From Aureimonas frigidaquae (lineage in GTDB: Bacteria; Pseudomonadota; Alphaproteobacteria; Rhizobiales; Rhizobiaceae), in assembly GCF_001463905.1 (NCBI RefSeq), contig NZ_BBWR01000006.1, positions 62,001 to 126,000 on the forward strand: DNA of 64,000 nt. The letters run 5' to 3'. The stretch's first letter is position 1, and every line of letters starts with the position of its first letter. The notes under the pieces were generated by a model that saw only the letters and a list, made by a program, of their open reading frames with translations, did not search any database and was not told where the DNA came from. This document shows, piece after piece, positions 35,490-43,635 of this stretch. Made by a program: the position numbers and the translations under genes.

Positions 35490-36585
35490 GTTCAAGCCGC
35501 GCCTGCAGCCGTCCCGGCCGCTTCTCTTTCTGTCCCCCGTCATCGCCGTCGCCGCCACGCTGGCGGCGGGAGCGTTCCTGTTCACGCTGCTCGGCTATGA
35601 CGGGATCGGCGCCGTGCGCGAAATCTTCGTCACGCCGCTCTTCAACCCCTATCGCTGGCAGGACATACTGGTAAAGGCGGCGCCCCTGGCGCTGATTGCC
35701 GTGGGCCTGTCCATCGGCTTTCGCGCCAATGTCTGGAACATCGGGGCGGAAGGTCAGTACGTGCTCGGCGGCCTTGCCGGAACCGGCGTCGCCCTGGCGA
35801 CGATGGACATGCAGGGCGCCTGGATCCTTCCTGCGATGATCCTGGCCGGCATTGCCGGCGGCGCGCTCTATGCCGCCATTCCCGCGCTTCTGAAGGTGCG
35901 GCTCGGGGTCAGCGAGATCCTGTCCAGCCTGATGCTGAACTACGCGGCGATCCAGCTCCTCTATTACTTGATGCGCGGTCCGTGGAAGGACCCGATGGGC
36001 TTCAACTTCCCGCAGACGGCCATGTTCACGTCGGACCAGACGCTGCCGACGGTCCTGTCGGGCACGCTGATCCATCTGGGCATTCCGCTGGCGCTGGCGG
36101 TCGCGCTGACGGTCTGGTTCGTGATGGCCCGGACCGTGGCGGGCTTCGAGGTCCGCGTGGCGGGCCTTGCCCCGGATGCGGCGCGCTATGGCGGCTTCAG
36201 CCAGGGGCGTATCGTCTGGATCGGCCTTCTGGCGGGCGGCGGGCTCGCGGGCCTTGCCGGCGTGCTGGAAGCCTCCGGCCCGTTCGGCCAGATGGTCCCG
36301 TCCTTTCCGACGGGCTACGGCTTCACGGCCATCATCGTGGCCTTTCTCGGCCGCCTTCACCCGCTCGGCATCGTCGCCGCGGCGCTCGTCCTGGCGCTGA
36401 CCTATGTGGGCGGGGAAAGCGCGCAGACGGGGATCGGCCTTCCGGCGGCCGGCGTCGGCGTGTTCCAGGCCATGCTGCTCTTCTTCCTGCTGGCCTCCGA
36501 TATCTTCATTCGCTACCGGCTGACCTTCGCCGCGCCCAAGGGCGCCGGCCGGGGCCGTAGGCTACGGCAGGGAGCGGACGGATGA
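35479..36585 (+). CDS. Nucleoside/purine ABC importer permease 1
   Basis: A 368-residue inner-membrane permease of the BPD_transp_2 family. It has about nine to ten hydrophobic segments and the GFRANVWNIGAEGQY motif near residue 90, typical of NupP/YufP-like BMP-system permeases. ATG 35479 is preferred because GGAGG precedes it; earlier in-frame ATGs lie deeper inside the ATPase gene. It overlaps the ATPase by 11 bases and permease 2 by 4. Confidence 0.9.
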   Translation: MALEFKPRLQPSRPLLFLSPVIAVAATLAAGAFLFTLLGYDGIGAVREIFVTPLFNPYRWQDILVKAAPLALIAVGLSIGFRANVWNIGAEGQYVLGGLAGTGVALATMDMQGAWILPAMILAGIAGGALYAAIPALLKVRLGVSEILSSLMLNYAAIQLLYYLMRGPWKDPMGFNFPQTAMFTSDQTLPTVLSGTLIHLGIPLALAVALTVWFVMARTVAGFEVRVAGLAPDAARYGGFSQGRIVWIGLLAGGGLAGLAGVLEASGPFGQMVPSFPTGYGFTAIIVAFLGRLHPLGIVAAALVLALTYVGGESAQTGIGLPAAGVGVFQAMLLFFLLASDIFIRYRLTFAAPKGAGRGRRLRQGADG

Positions 36586-37508
36586 CGCCCGAATTCATCG
36601 TCGCCATCGTCGTGGCCGTGGTGGCCGCCGCAACGCCGATCCTCCTGGCCGCGCTGGGTGAACTGGTGGTGGAGAAGGCCGGCGTCCTCAATCTCGGCGT
36701 CGAAGGCATGATGCTCATCGGCGCCGTCACCGCCTTCATTGTCTCTGTCACGACGGGGGTGCCGGCGCTGGGCGCCATTGCGGCCATGGGTGCGGCGGCT
36801 GCGAGCGCGCTGATCTTCGGCTTCCTCACGCTGACGCTCGCCGCCAACCAGGTGGCGACAGGCCTGGCGCTGACCATCTTCGGCACGGGCGTCTCGGCCC
36901 TGGTCGGCGCCAACTATGTCGGCATGACCACGCCGACACTCGGCAGCATCTTTCCGGACGCCTTGTCCGCCGATCCGATCTGGCGCGTGCTGTTCGGCTA
37001 TTCGCCACTCGTCTACGCCTCGCTCCTCATCACGCTGGGCGTCTGGTGGTTCCTGCGGCACTCGAGGGCAGGGCTCGTCCTGCGCGCGGTGGGTGAATCC
37101 GACAGTTCGGCCCATTCGATCGGCTATCCCGTCCTGAAGATCCGCTATCTCGCCGTCCTGTTTGGCGGCGCCATGGCCGGGCTCGGCGGATCCTATTTCT
37201 CGCTCGTCCTGACGCCCATGTGGGCGGAGCGGCTGACCTCCGGCCGGGGCTGGATCGCCATCGCGCTGGTCGTCTTCGCCTCATGGCGGCCCGGCCGGCT
37301 TCTGGTGGGCGCCTATCTGTTCGGCGCGGTCATCACTCTGGAGCTCCAGGCCAAGGCGGCCGGCTGGTCCGGCCTGGCGCCCGAATTCCTGACGAGCCTT
37401 CCCTATCTGGCGACCATCCTGGTCCTGGCCCTCATCTCGGCGCGCAAGGCGAGCGCCAAGAATGCCGCTCCGGCCTGCCTTGGCAAGCCGTTCCGTCCCA
37501 CCGCCTGA
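36582..37508 (+). CDS. Nucleoside/purine ABC importer permease 2
   Basis: A 308-residue inner-membrane permease, the partner of permease 1 (YufQ/NupQ-like). It has about eight to nine hydrophobic segments. The LGELVVEKAGVLNLGVEGMMLIGA motif (read in parts) near residue 25 is diagnostic of this family. Together the two permeases form the membrane channel for the BMP-type binding protein encoded next. Confidence 0.92.
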   Translation: MTPEFIVAIVVAVVAAATPILLAALGELVVEKAGVLNLGVEGMMLIGAVTAFIVSVTTGVPALGAIAAMGAAAASALIFGFLTLTLAANQVATGLALTIFGTGVSALVGANYVGMTTPTLGSIFPDALSADPIWRVLFGYSPLVYASLLITLGVWWFLRHSRAGLVLRAVGESDSSAHSIGYPVLKIRYLAVLFGGAMAGLGGSYFSLVLTPMWAERLTSGRGWIAIALVVFASWRPGRLLVGAYLFGAVITLELQAKAAGWSGLAPEFLTSLPYLATILVLALISARKASAKNAAPACLGKPFRPTA

Positions 37509-37539
37509 ACCATGCCCAATCGCTAAAGGAGCCCCGCCC

Positions 37540-38619
37540 ATGTTCTCCACCACACGCCGTCGCCTGATGATCGGCGCCGCTGCCCTGATCTCGGTGGCGG
37601 CCGTCGGCCCCGCCGCCGCCCAGCACGATGGCCCGGTCAAGGCGGCCTTCGTTTATGTCGGCCCCGTCGGTGATTTCGGCTATTCCTTCGCCCACGACCA
37701 GGGCCGCAAGTATCTGGAGGAGAAGCTCGGCGACAAGGTCGAGACGACCTTCGTCGAGAATGTCGCCGAAGGGCCGGATGCCGAGCGCGTCCTGCGCCAG
37801 CTCGCGCAGGATGGCAACGACATCATCTTCGCCACATCCTTCGGCTTCATGAACCCGACGCTCAAAGTGGCCAAGCAGTTCCCGGACGTGAAGTTCGAAC
37901 ATGCGACCGGCTACCAGACCGCGCCGAACATGGCCGCCTATAATGCCAAGTTCTACGAAGGCCGCGCCGTGCTCGGCACCATTGCCGGCATGATGTCCAA
38001 GACGGGCAAGGCCGGCTACGTCGCCTCCTTCCCGATCCCGGAAGTGGTGATGGGCATCAACGCCTTCACCCAGGCGGCGCGCAAGGTGAACCCGAACTTC
38101 GAGACGCAGGTCGTCTGGGTCAATTCCTGGTACGATCCGGCCAAGGAAGCCCAGGCAGCCAGTGCGCTGCTCGACCAGGGCGCCGATGTCATCACGCAGC
38201 ACACGGACTCGCCCGGGCCGCTGCAGGAAGCCGAGAAGCGCGGCGCCATCGCCTTCGGCCAGGCCTGGGACATGCAGAGCTTCGCGCCGAATGCCCACAT
38301 GACCGCCATCGTCGACAATTGGGGCCCCTACTACGTGCAGCGGGTCGAGGCCGTCCTCAACGACACCTGGGAAACGCAGGACGTGTGGCTCGGCATGAAG
38401 GAGGGGGAGGTGACCATGTCGCCCTTCAACGACCGCATGCCCGCCGATGTGAAGGCCGCCGCGCAGAAGATCGTGGATGATACGGTGGCGGGGACCTACA
38501 ACGTCTTCACCGGCCCGATCAAGGACCAGGCCGGCGCCGACAAGGTGGCCGCGGGCGAAGTCATCCCCGATGCCGACCTTCTCAAGATGGACTGGTACGT
38601 CGAGGGCGTGCGCAACTAA
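37540..38619 (+). CDS. BMP-family substrate-binding protein (PnrA/Med type)
   Basis: A 359-residue periplasmic protein. The N-terminus has TTRRRLMIG before a hydrophobic stretch ending PAAAQ, a likely Tat or Sec signal. The mature region shows AFVYVGPVGDFGYSFAHDQGRKYLE (read in parts), the BMP signature, and the FATSFGFMNPTL and QHTDSPGPLQ motifs. BMP proteins bind purine nucleosides and related ligands. TAAAGGA precedes the ATG. Its position between xdhABC and puuD-guaD supports purine uptake. Confidence 0.92.
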   Translation: MFSTTRRRLMIGAAALISVAAVGPAAAQHDGPVKAAFVYVGPVGDFGYSFAHDQGRKYLEEKLGDKVETTFVENVAEGPDAERVLRQLAQDGNDIIFATSFGFMNPTLKVAKQFPDVKFEHATGYQTAPNMAAYNAKFYEGRAVLGTIAGMMSKTGKAGYVASFPIPEVVMGINAFTQAARKVNPNFETQVVWVNSWYDPAKEAQAASALLDQGADVITQHTDSPGPLQEAEKRGAIAFGQAWDMQSFAPNAHMTAIVDNWGPYYVQRVEAVLNDTWETQDVWLGMKEGEVTMSPFNDRMPADVKAAAQKIVDDTVAGTYNVFTGPIKDQAGADKVAAGEVIPDADLLKMDWYVEGVRN

Positions 38620-38634
38620 CCGATCTACCCGTTC

Positions 38635-38664
38635 CGGCGCCGGGCGCGTGAGCGTCCGGCGCCG
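38635..38664 (+). promoter_or_regulatory. Strong stem-loop between bmp gene and puuD
   Basis: A 13-bp stem (38635-38647 with 38652-38664, one G-T wobble) closed by a GTGA tetraloop lies 16 bases after the binding-protein stop. It has no T-run after it. It could act as a partial terminator or as an mRNA 3' stabiliser that raises the level of binding-protein mRNA relative to puuD. Confidence 0.55.
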
Positions 38665-38798
38665 CTGCCGCCTGCCGCCCCCGCCGTCTCCTGAACGGCG
38701 GCCGGCATCGGGGGACCTCCGGGTCCCCGCGTAAAGGGCATGTCTGCAAGAACACCATGGCGCAGCGCGACAAGGGGGCGGTGCGCCGAGGCAACCTT

Positions 38799-40052
38799 AT
38801 GTGGACCTATTTCGCCGAATGGCTCTCCTTCGGGGTGCGCTGGCTGCACGTCGTCACCGCCATCGCCTGGATCGGCTCATCCTTCTATTTCATCGCGCTG
38901 GACCTTGGCCTGCGCCAGCCGCACGGAGCGCCGCCCGCCGGCGTCGGCGGAGAGGCCTGGCAGGTGCATGGCGGCGGCTTCTACCATATCCAGAAATACA
39001 TGGTCGCCCCCGCGCACATGCCGGACGACCTGACCTGGTTCAAATGGGAGAGCTACGCCACCTGGCTGTCCGGCTTCGCGCTCCTGTTCCTTGTCTATTA
39101 TGTCGGGGCGGACCTCTATCTCATCGATGCGACGCGCGCCGACCTGCCCGTCTGGGGCGCCAGCCTCATCGGCATGGCGGGGCTGGCACTCGGCTGGCTC
39201 GTCTATGACGGCATCTGCAAGTCGCCCCTGCGCAAGAACGATACGGCGCTGCTCGCTGTGCTCTTCGTCTATGTGGTGGCGGCGAGCTTCGTCTTCTCCC
39301 AGCTCTTTTCCGGGCGTGGGGCGATGCTGCACACCGGCGCCTTGATCGCCACCATCATGACGGCCAATGTCTTCTTCCTGATCATTCCCAACCAGAAGAT
39401 CGTCGTTGCCGACCTGAAGGCAGGGCGCACGCCGGATCCGGCGCTGGGCAAGGCGGCCAAGCAGCGGTCGCTCCACAACAACTACCTGACCCTGCCGGTC
39501 ATCTTCCTGATGCTGTCCAACCATTATCCGCTCGCCTTCGCCACGCAGTACAACTGGGCGATCGCAGGGCTGGTGCTGCTGATGGGCGCGGTGATCCGGC
39601 ACTTCTTCAACACGATGCACCGCACGCACCGCAAGCTCTGGTGGTGCTGGGGCCTGGCAGCGCTGATCTTCGCCATCATCATCACACTGTCGGGCGCGCC
39701 CGGCTGGCGCGCCGAGGCGCAGGCGGCAGAGGCGTCGCAGGATGCGCGCCTCCTGGGCGATCCCGCCCGGGCGCTCGGGACCTCCCGCTATTTCGAGAAA
39801 GCGGAAGCCATCATCCAGTCCCGCTGCTCCATGTGCCATGCGCGCGCGCCGCTCTGGCCGGGGCTGAACCATGCGCCCAAACTCGTCTATCTGGAAACGG
39901 CAGACGACATCATCGTCAATGCCCGGCTGATCGACCGGCAATCCGTGCGCAGCCACGCCATGCCGCCGGGCAACGTGACGGGGCTGGAGCCCGCCGAGCG
40001 CGTTGCGCTGGCCCGCTGGATCGAGTCCGGAAGCGGGAGCTACAAGCCATGA
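38799..40052 (+). CDS. puuD: Membrane urate oxidase PuuD with C-terminal cytochrome c
   Basis: A 417-residue inner-membrane protein. The first 310 residues form about eight hydrophobic helices with the RWLHVVTAIAWIGSSFYF and PAHMPDDLTWFKWESYATW motifs of PuuD, a urate hydroxylase that replaces soluble uricase. The C-terminus adds a cytochrome c domain with CSMCH and a later AMPPGN methionine. Urate oxidation is thus tied to the respiratory chain. ATG 38799 (CGAGG upstream) matches the usual start; ATG 38757 would add 14 residues. It overlaps guaD by 4 bases. Confidence 0.95.
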   Translation: MWTYFAEWLSFGVRWLHVVTAIAWIGSSFYFIALDLGLRQPHGAPPAGVGGEAWQVHGGGFYHIQKYMVAPAHMPDDLTWFKWESYATWLSGFALLFLVYYVGADLYLIDATRADLPVWGASLIGMAGLALGWLVYDGICKSPLRKNDTALLAVLFVYVVAASFVFSQLFSGRGAMLHTGALIATIMTANVFFLIIPNQKIVVADLKAGRTPDPALGKAAKQRSLHNNYLTLPVIFLMLSNHYPLAFATQYNWAIAGLVLLMGAVIRHFFNTMHRTHRKLWWCWGLAALIFAIIITLSGAPGWRAEAQAAEASQDARLLGDPARALGTSRYFEKAEAIIQSRCSMCHARAPLWPGLNHAPKLVYLETADDIIVNARLIDRQSVRSHAMPPGNVTGLEPAERVALARWIESGSGSYKP

Positions 40053-41425
40053 CGATCAAGCTGCCCGACGGCGGGTCGGCGGCGCTGCGCGGCCGCATCG
40101 TCACCTTCGGCGCCGATGCCGGCGCCCTTCAGTATCACGAGGACGGTATCGTCGTGGTGCGCGACGGCCTGATCGATGCCGTCGGCGACGCGCAGGCGCT
40201 CATGGCCGGGCTCGATCCGCGAATCCCCCTGACGGACCACCGGCCGCATCTCATCATGGCGGGCTTCATCGACCCGCATCTCCACATGCCGCAGACCCAG
40301 GTGATCGGCTCCTACGGCACCGAACTCCTGGAATGGCTGACCCGCTACACCTTCCCGGAGGAAAGCCGCTACGCGGACCCTGCCGTCTGCGACGCGGCCT
40401 CGCATTTCCTTCTGGACACGCTCCTGGCCAACGGGACGACATGCGCGGCAGCCTATTGCACCTCCCATCCGCAATCGGCCGAAAGCCTGTTTTCGGAAGC
40501 GGCGCGGCGCGGCATGCGGCTGACGGCCGGCAAGGTCATGATGGATCGCAATGCGCCGGCATCGCTGACCGACACGCCCGAGCGCGCCTATGACGAAACG
40601 CTGGCGCTGATCCAGCGCTTCCATGGGCTCGGGCGGCTGTCCTGCGCCATCACCCCGCGTTTCGCGCCGACTTCCACGCCGCAGCAGCTCGAAGTTGCCG
40701 GCGCTTTGGCAAGCGCCTATCCCGACCTGCCCATCCAGACGCATCTGTCGGAGAACCTCGCGGAAATCGCTTTCGTGAAGGAGCTGTTCCCCTCGGCGCG
40801 GGACTATCTCGACGTCTACGAAACCTATGGCCTGGTCCGGCGCGGGGCGCTGTTCGGGCACTGCATCCATCTGGAGCCGCGGGAGCGGGACGCCTTGGCA
40901 CAGCTTGGCGGAACTGCGGTCTTCTGCCCGACATCGAACCTGTTCCTGGGTTCCGGCCTGTTCGACCGGAGCGGGTTGCAGGCGGCCGGCATCCACACCG
41001 CCATCGCCACCGATATCGGCGGCGGCACATCCTATTCCATGCTGGTGACGGCGGCCGAAGGCTACAAGGTCCTGGCCCTGCGCGGCGAGCGCATGAATGC
41101 GGCCGAGGCCTTTTTCTGGATGACGGCCGGCAATGCGCAGGCCATGGCGCTGGACGACAGGATCGGCCGCATCGCCCCGGGGCTGGAGGCGGACCTCGTC
41201 GTTCTGGACAGCCGCGCCACGCCGGCCATGCGCCGGCGCATGGAGCGCGCGGACAGCCTTGCCGACGAGCTCTTCGCCCTGATGATGATGGGCGACGACC
41301 GCGCCGTCGTCTCCACCTATGTGGCGGGCCGGGCGCTCTACATGCGCGAGCGGGGCGCCCTGCCGCGCCGTCAGGACGGCGGTGTGCCGCCGCCGCCGCC
41401 GGGGCAGGATGCCGCACAGCAATAG
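40049..41425 (+). CDS. guaD: Guanine deaminase
   Basis: A 458-residue amidohydrolase that deaminates guanine to xanthine, the substrate of XdhAB. Zinc motifs are visible: DPHLHMPQ near residue 75, QTHLSEN near residue 230, GHCIHLEPRE near residue 271, and IATDIGGGTSYSM near residue 321 holding the catalytic aspartate. The length is typical. It is the last gene of the purine block; the C-terminus ends in a proline-rich tail of no known role. Confidence 0.95.
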   Translation: MTIKLPDGGSAALRGRIVTFGADAGALQYHEDGIVVVRDGLIDAVGDAQALMAGLDPRIPLTDHRPHLIMAGFIDPHLHMPQTQVIGSYGTELLEWLTRYTFPEESRYADPAVCDAASHFLLDTLLANGTTCAAAYCTSHPQSAESLFSEAARRGMRLTAGKVMMDRNAPASLTDTPERAYDETLALIQRFHGLGRLSCAITPRFAPTSTPQQLEVAGALASAYPDLPIQTHLSENLAEIAFVKELFPSARDYLDVYETYGLVRRGALFGHCIHLEPRERDALAQLGGTAVFCPTSNLFLGSGLFDRSGLQAAGIHTAIATDIGGGTSYSMLVTAAEGYKVLALRGERMNAAEAFFWMTAGNAQAMALDDRIGRIAPGLEADLVVLDSRATPAMRRRMERADSLADELFALMMMGDDRAVVSTYVAGRALYMRERGALPRRQDGGVPPPPPGQDAAQQ

Positions 41426-41538
41426 GGGGCGGGCACGTTCTTTTTCGCAGCTGCGGAACTGGACTTCCGGAGGTCGATTCCTACTCATAATGCAGTCGCC
41501 CGTCGAAGGGCGGCGTCGTTGCGGAAGGAATCGAACGC

Positions 41539-43572
41539 ATGGATGCCAAAGCGCCAGCCAAAAAGCCGCGCAGCCTGAAGCGGGAGGAAATGCCACCCGC
41601 GACCGATGGTCTGCGCAGCCTGGCACGCAACCGTGTTGCCATCGAGGATGTCACGCCGGCCGTCGATGCGGGCCGCTTCGCCCTCAAGCGGCTGGAGGGC
41701 GAGCCCATCCATGTGGAGGCGGACGTCTTCTGCGACGGGCATGAAACGATCGGCGCGGCGATCCTCTTTCGCCCGGCGGGAGAGGCCGAGTGGCGCGAAA
41801 CGCCGCTGACCTTCGTGGAGAACGACCGTTGGGCGGCGACCATCGCCTTCGACCAACCCGGCCCGTGGCGCTACACCGTCATCGGCTGGCGCGACGCCTT
41901 CGGCACCTGGGCGCGCGACACGCGCAAGAAGCGCGATGCCGGGCAGGATATCACGCTGGAACTTCTGGAGGGTCGCGCGCTTCTGGACCGCGCGGTGGCC
42001 GGCCGGCGCGGCACCGCGCAGGATGCCGCGGCGCTGAAGGCCCTGATGGCGCGCTTCGACGCCCTGCCGTCCGCCGGGCTGGATGCGCGCTACGCGCTCC
42101 TGGAAGACGCAGAGGCGGTGAGCCTTCTGGAGCGGACCGGCCCGCGCGACGAACTGTCGACCTACGAGATCGAGATTCCCGTCTGGGTCGACCGCGAGCG
42201 CGCCGGATTTTCGGCCTGGTACGAGCTGATGCCGCGCTCGCAGAGCGGCGATTCCACGCGGCACGGCACCTTCGACGATGTCGTGGCGCGGCTGCCGGAC
42301 ATCCAGGAGATGGGGTTCGACGTCCTCTACTTCCCGCCCATTCACCCGATCGGGCTGACCAATCGCAAGGGCCGCAACAACGCGCTGACGGCGCAGCCCG
42401 GTGAGCCTGGATCGCCCTATGCGATCGGCTCGCCCGAGGGCGGACACCGTGCCATCCACCCGGAACTGGGAAGCTTCGACGATTTCGCGCGGCTGCTGGC
42501 AGCGGCCAGGGAGCACGGGCTGGAGATCGCCCTCGACTTCGCCATCCAGTGCTCGCCCGACCACCCCTGGATCCGCGAGCACCCCGACTGGTTCGACTGG
42601 CGGCCCGACGGTACGATCAAATATGCCGAGAACCCGCCCAAGAAGTACCAGGACATCGTCAATGTGGACTTCTACCGGGAAGGGGCCATACCGAGCCTTT
42701 GGTACGAGCTGCGCGATACGGTCCTGTTCTGGCTCGACAAGGGCGTGCGGATCTTCCGCGTCGACAATCCGCATACCAAGCCCTTCCCCTTCTGGGAATG
42801 GCTGATCGCCGAGACGCGCGCCGTCGATCCGGGGATCATCTTCCTGGCGGAAGCCTTTACGCGGCCCAAGCTGATGAAGCGCCTGGCCAAGGTCGGCTAT
42901 AACCAATCCTATTCCTACTTCACCTGGCGCAACGAGAAGTGGGAACTCGAAACCTATCTGACCGAGCTGACGCAGGATGACTGCGCGCAGTACATGCGGC
43001 CGAATTTCTTCGTAAACACGCCCGATATCAATCCCGTCTACTTGCAGACGAGCGGGCGGCCCGGCTTCCGCATCCGGCTGGCGCTCGCGGCGGCCCTGGC
43101 CGGCAATTACGGCGTCTATTCGGGCTTCGAACTGTGCGAAGCCGAGCCGGTGCCGGGCAAGGAAGAATATCTGAACTCCGAAAAATACGAGATCCGCGCC
43201 TTCGACTGGAAGGCGCCCGGAAATATCCGCGAGGACATCGCCTTCTTCAACCGGATCCGCAACACGGAGCCGGCGATGCGGGATTTCCGCAACCTCGTCT
43301 TCTATAATTTCTGGAACGACAACGTCCTGTATTTCGGCAAGCGCAGCGCCGACCTGTCCTCCTTCCTCATCTTCATGGTGAGCCTGGACCCGGTCAATCC
43401 GCAGGGCGGCCATTTCGAAGTCCCGCTATGGGAGTTCGGCCTGCCGGACAACGGCTCGGTGAAGGTCGAGGACCTGTGGGACGGCCGCCAGTTCGTCTGG
43501 CAGGGGAAGGTCCAGCACTGGTGGATATCGCCCGCGGAGCGCCCCTATTACGCGCTGCGTATTTCCGTCTGA
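41539..43572 (+). CDS. glgE: Maltose-1-phosphate alpha-1,4-maltosyltransferase
   Basis: A 677-residue GH13_3 enzyme that extends alpha-1,4-glucans with maltose from maltose-1-phosphate. The N-terminal half holds the non-catalytic domains. The nucleophile is D409 in FRVDNPHTKPFPFW and the acid/base is E438 in LAEAFTRP, both in GlgE-specific contexts. It is the first gene of glgE, treS-mak, glgB. The 113-base leader contains a small GCCC/GGGC hairpin but no identified operator. Confidence 0.96.
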   Translation: MDAKAPAKKPRSLKREEMPPATDGLRSLARNRVAIEDVTPAVDAGRFALKRLEGEPIHVEADVFCDGHETIGAAILFRPAGEAEWRETPLTFVENDRWAATIAFDQPGPWRYTVIGWRDAFGTWARDTRKKRDAGQDITLELLEGRALLDRAVAGRRGTAQDAAALKALMARFDALPSAGLDARYALLEDAEAVSLLERTGPRDELSTYEIEIPVWVDRERAGFSAWYELMPRSQSGDSTRHGTFDDVVARLPDIQEMGFDVLYFPPIHPIGLTNRKGRNNALTAQPGEPGSPYAIGSPEGGHRAIHPELGSFDDFARLLAAAREHGLEIALDFAIQCSPDHPWIREHPDWFDWRPDGTIKYAENPPKKYQDIVNVDFYREGAIPSLWYELRDTVLFWLDKGVRIFRVDNPHTKPFPFWEWLIAETRAVDPGIIFLAEAFTRPKLMKRLAKVGYNQSYSYFTWRNEKWELETYLTELTQDDCAQYMRPNFFVNTPDINPVYLQTSGRPGFRIRLALAAALAGNYGVYSGFELCEAEPVPGKEEYLNSEKYEIRAFDWKAPGNIREDIAFFNRIRNTEPAMRDFRNLVFYNFWNDNVLYFGKRSADLSSFLIFMVSLDPVNPQGGHFEVPLWEFGLPDNGSVKVEDLWDGRQFVWQGKVQHWWISPAERPYYALRISV

Positions 43573-43635
43573 TCGGAACTCGCCTGCCTGCCCAGTCCTT
43601 ATCCGCCTACGTGAACACGCATCGGGGAATTCAAG

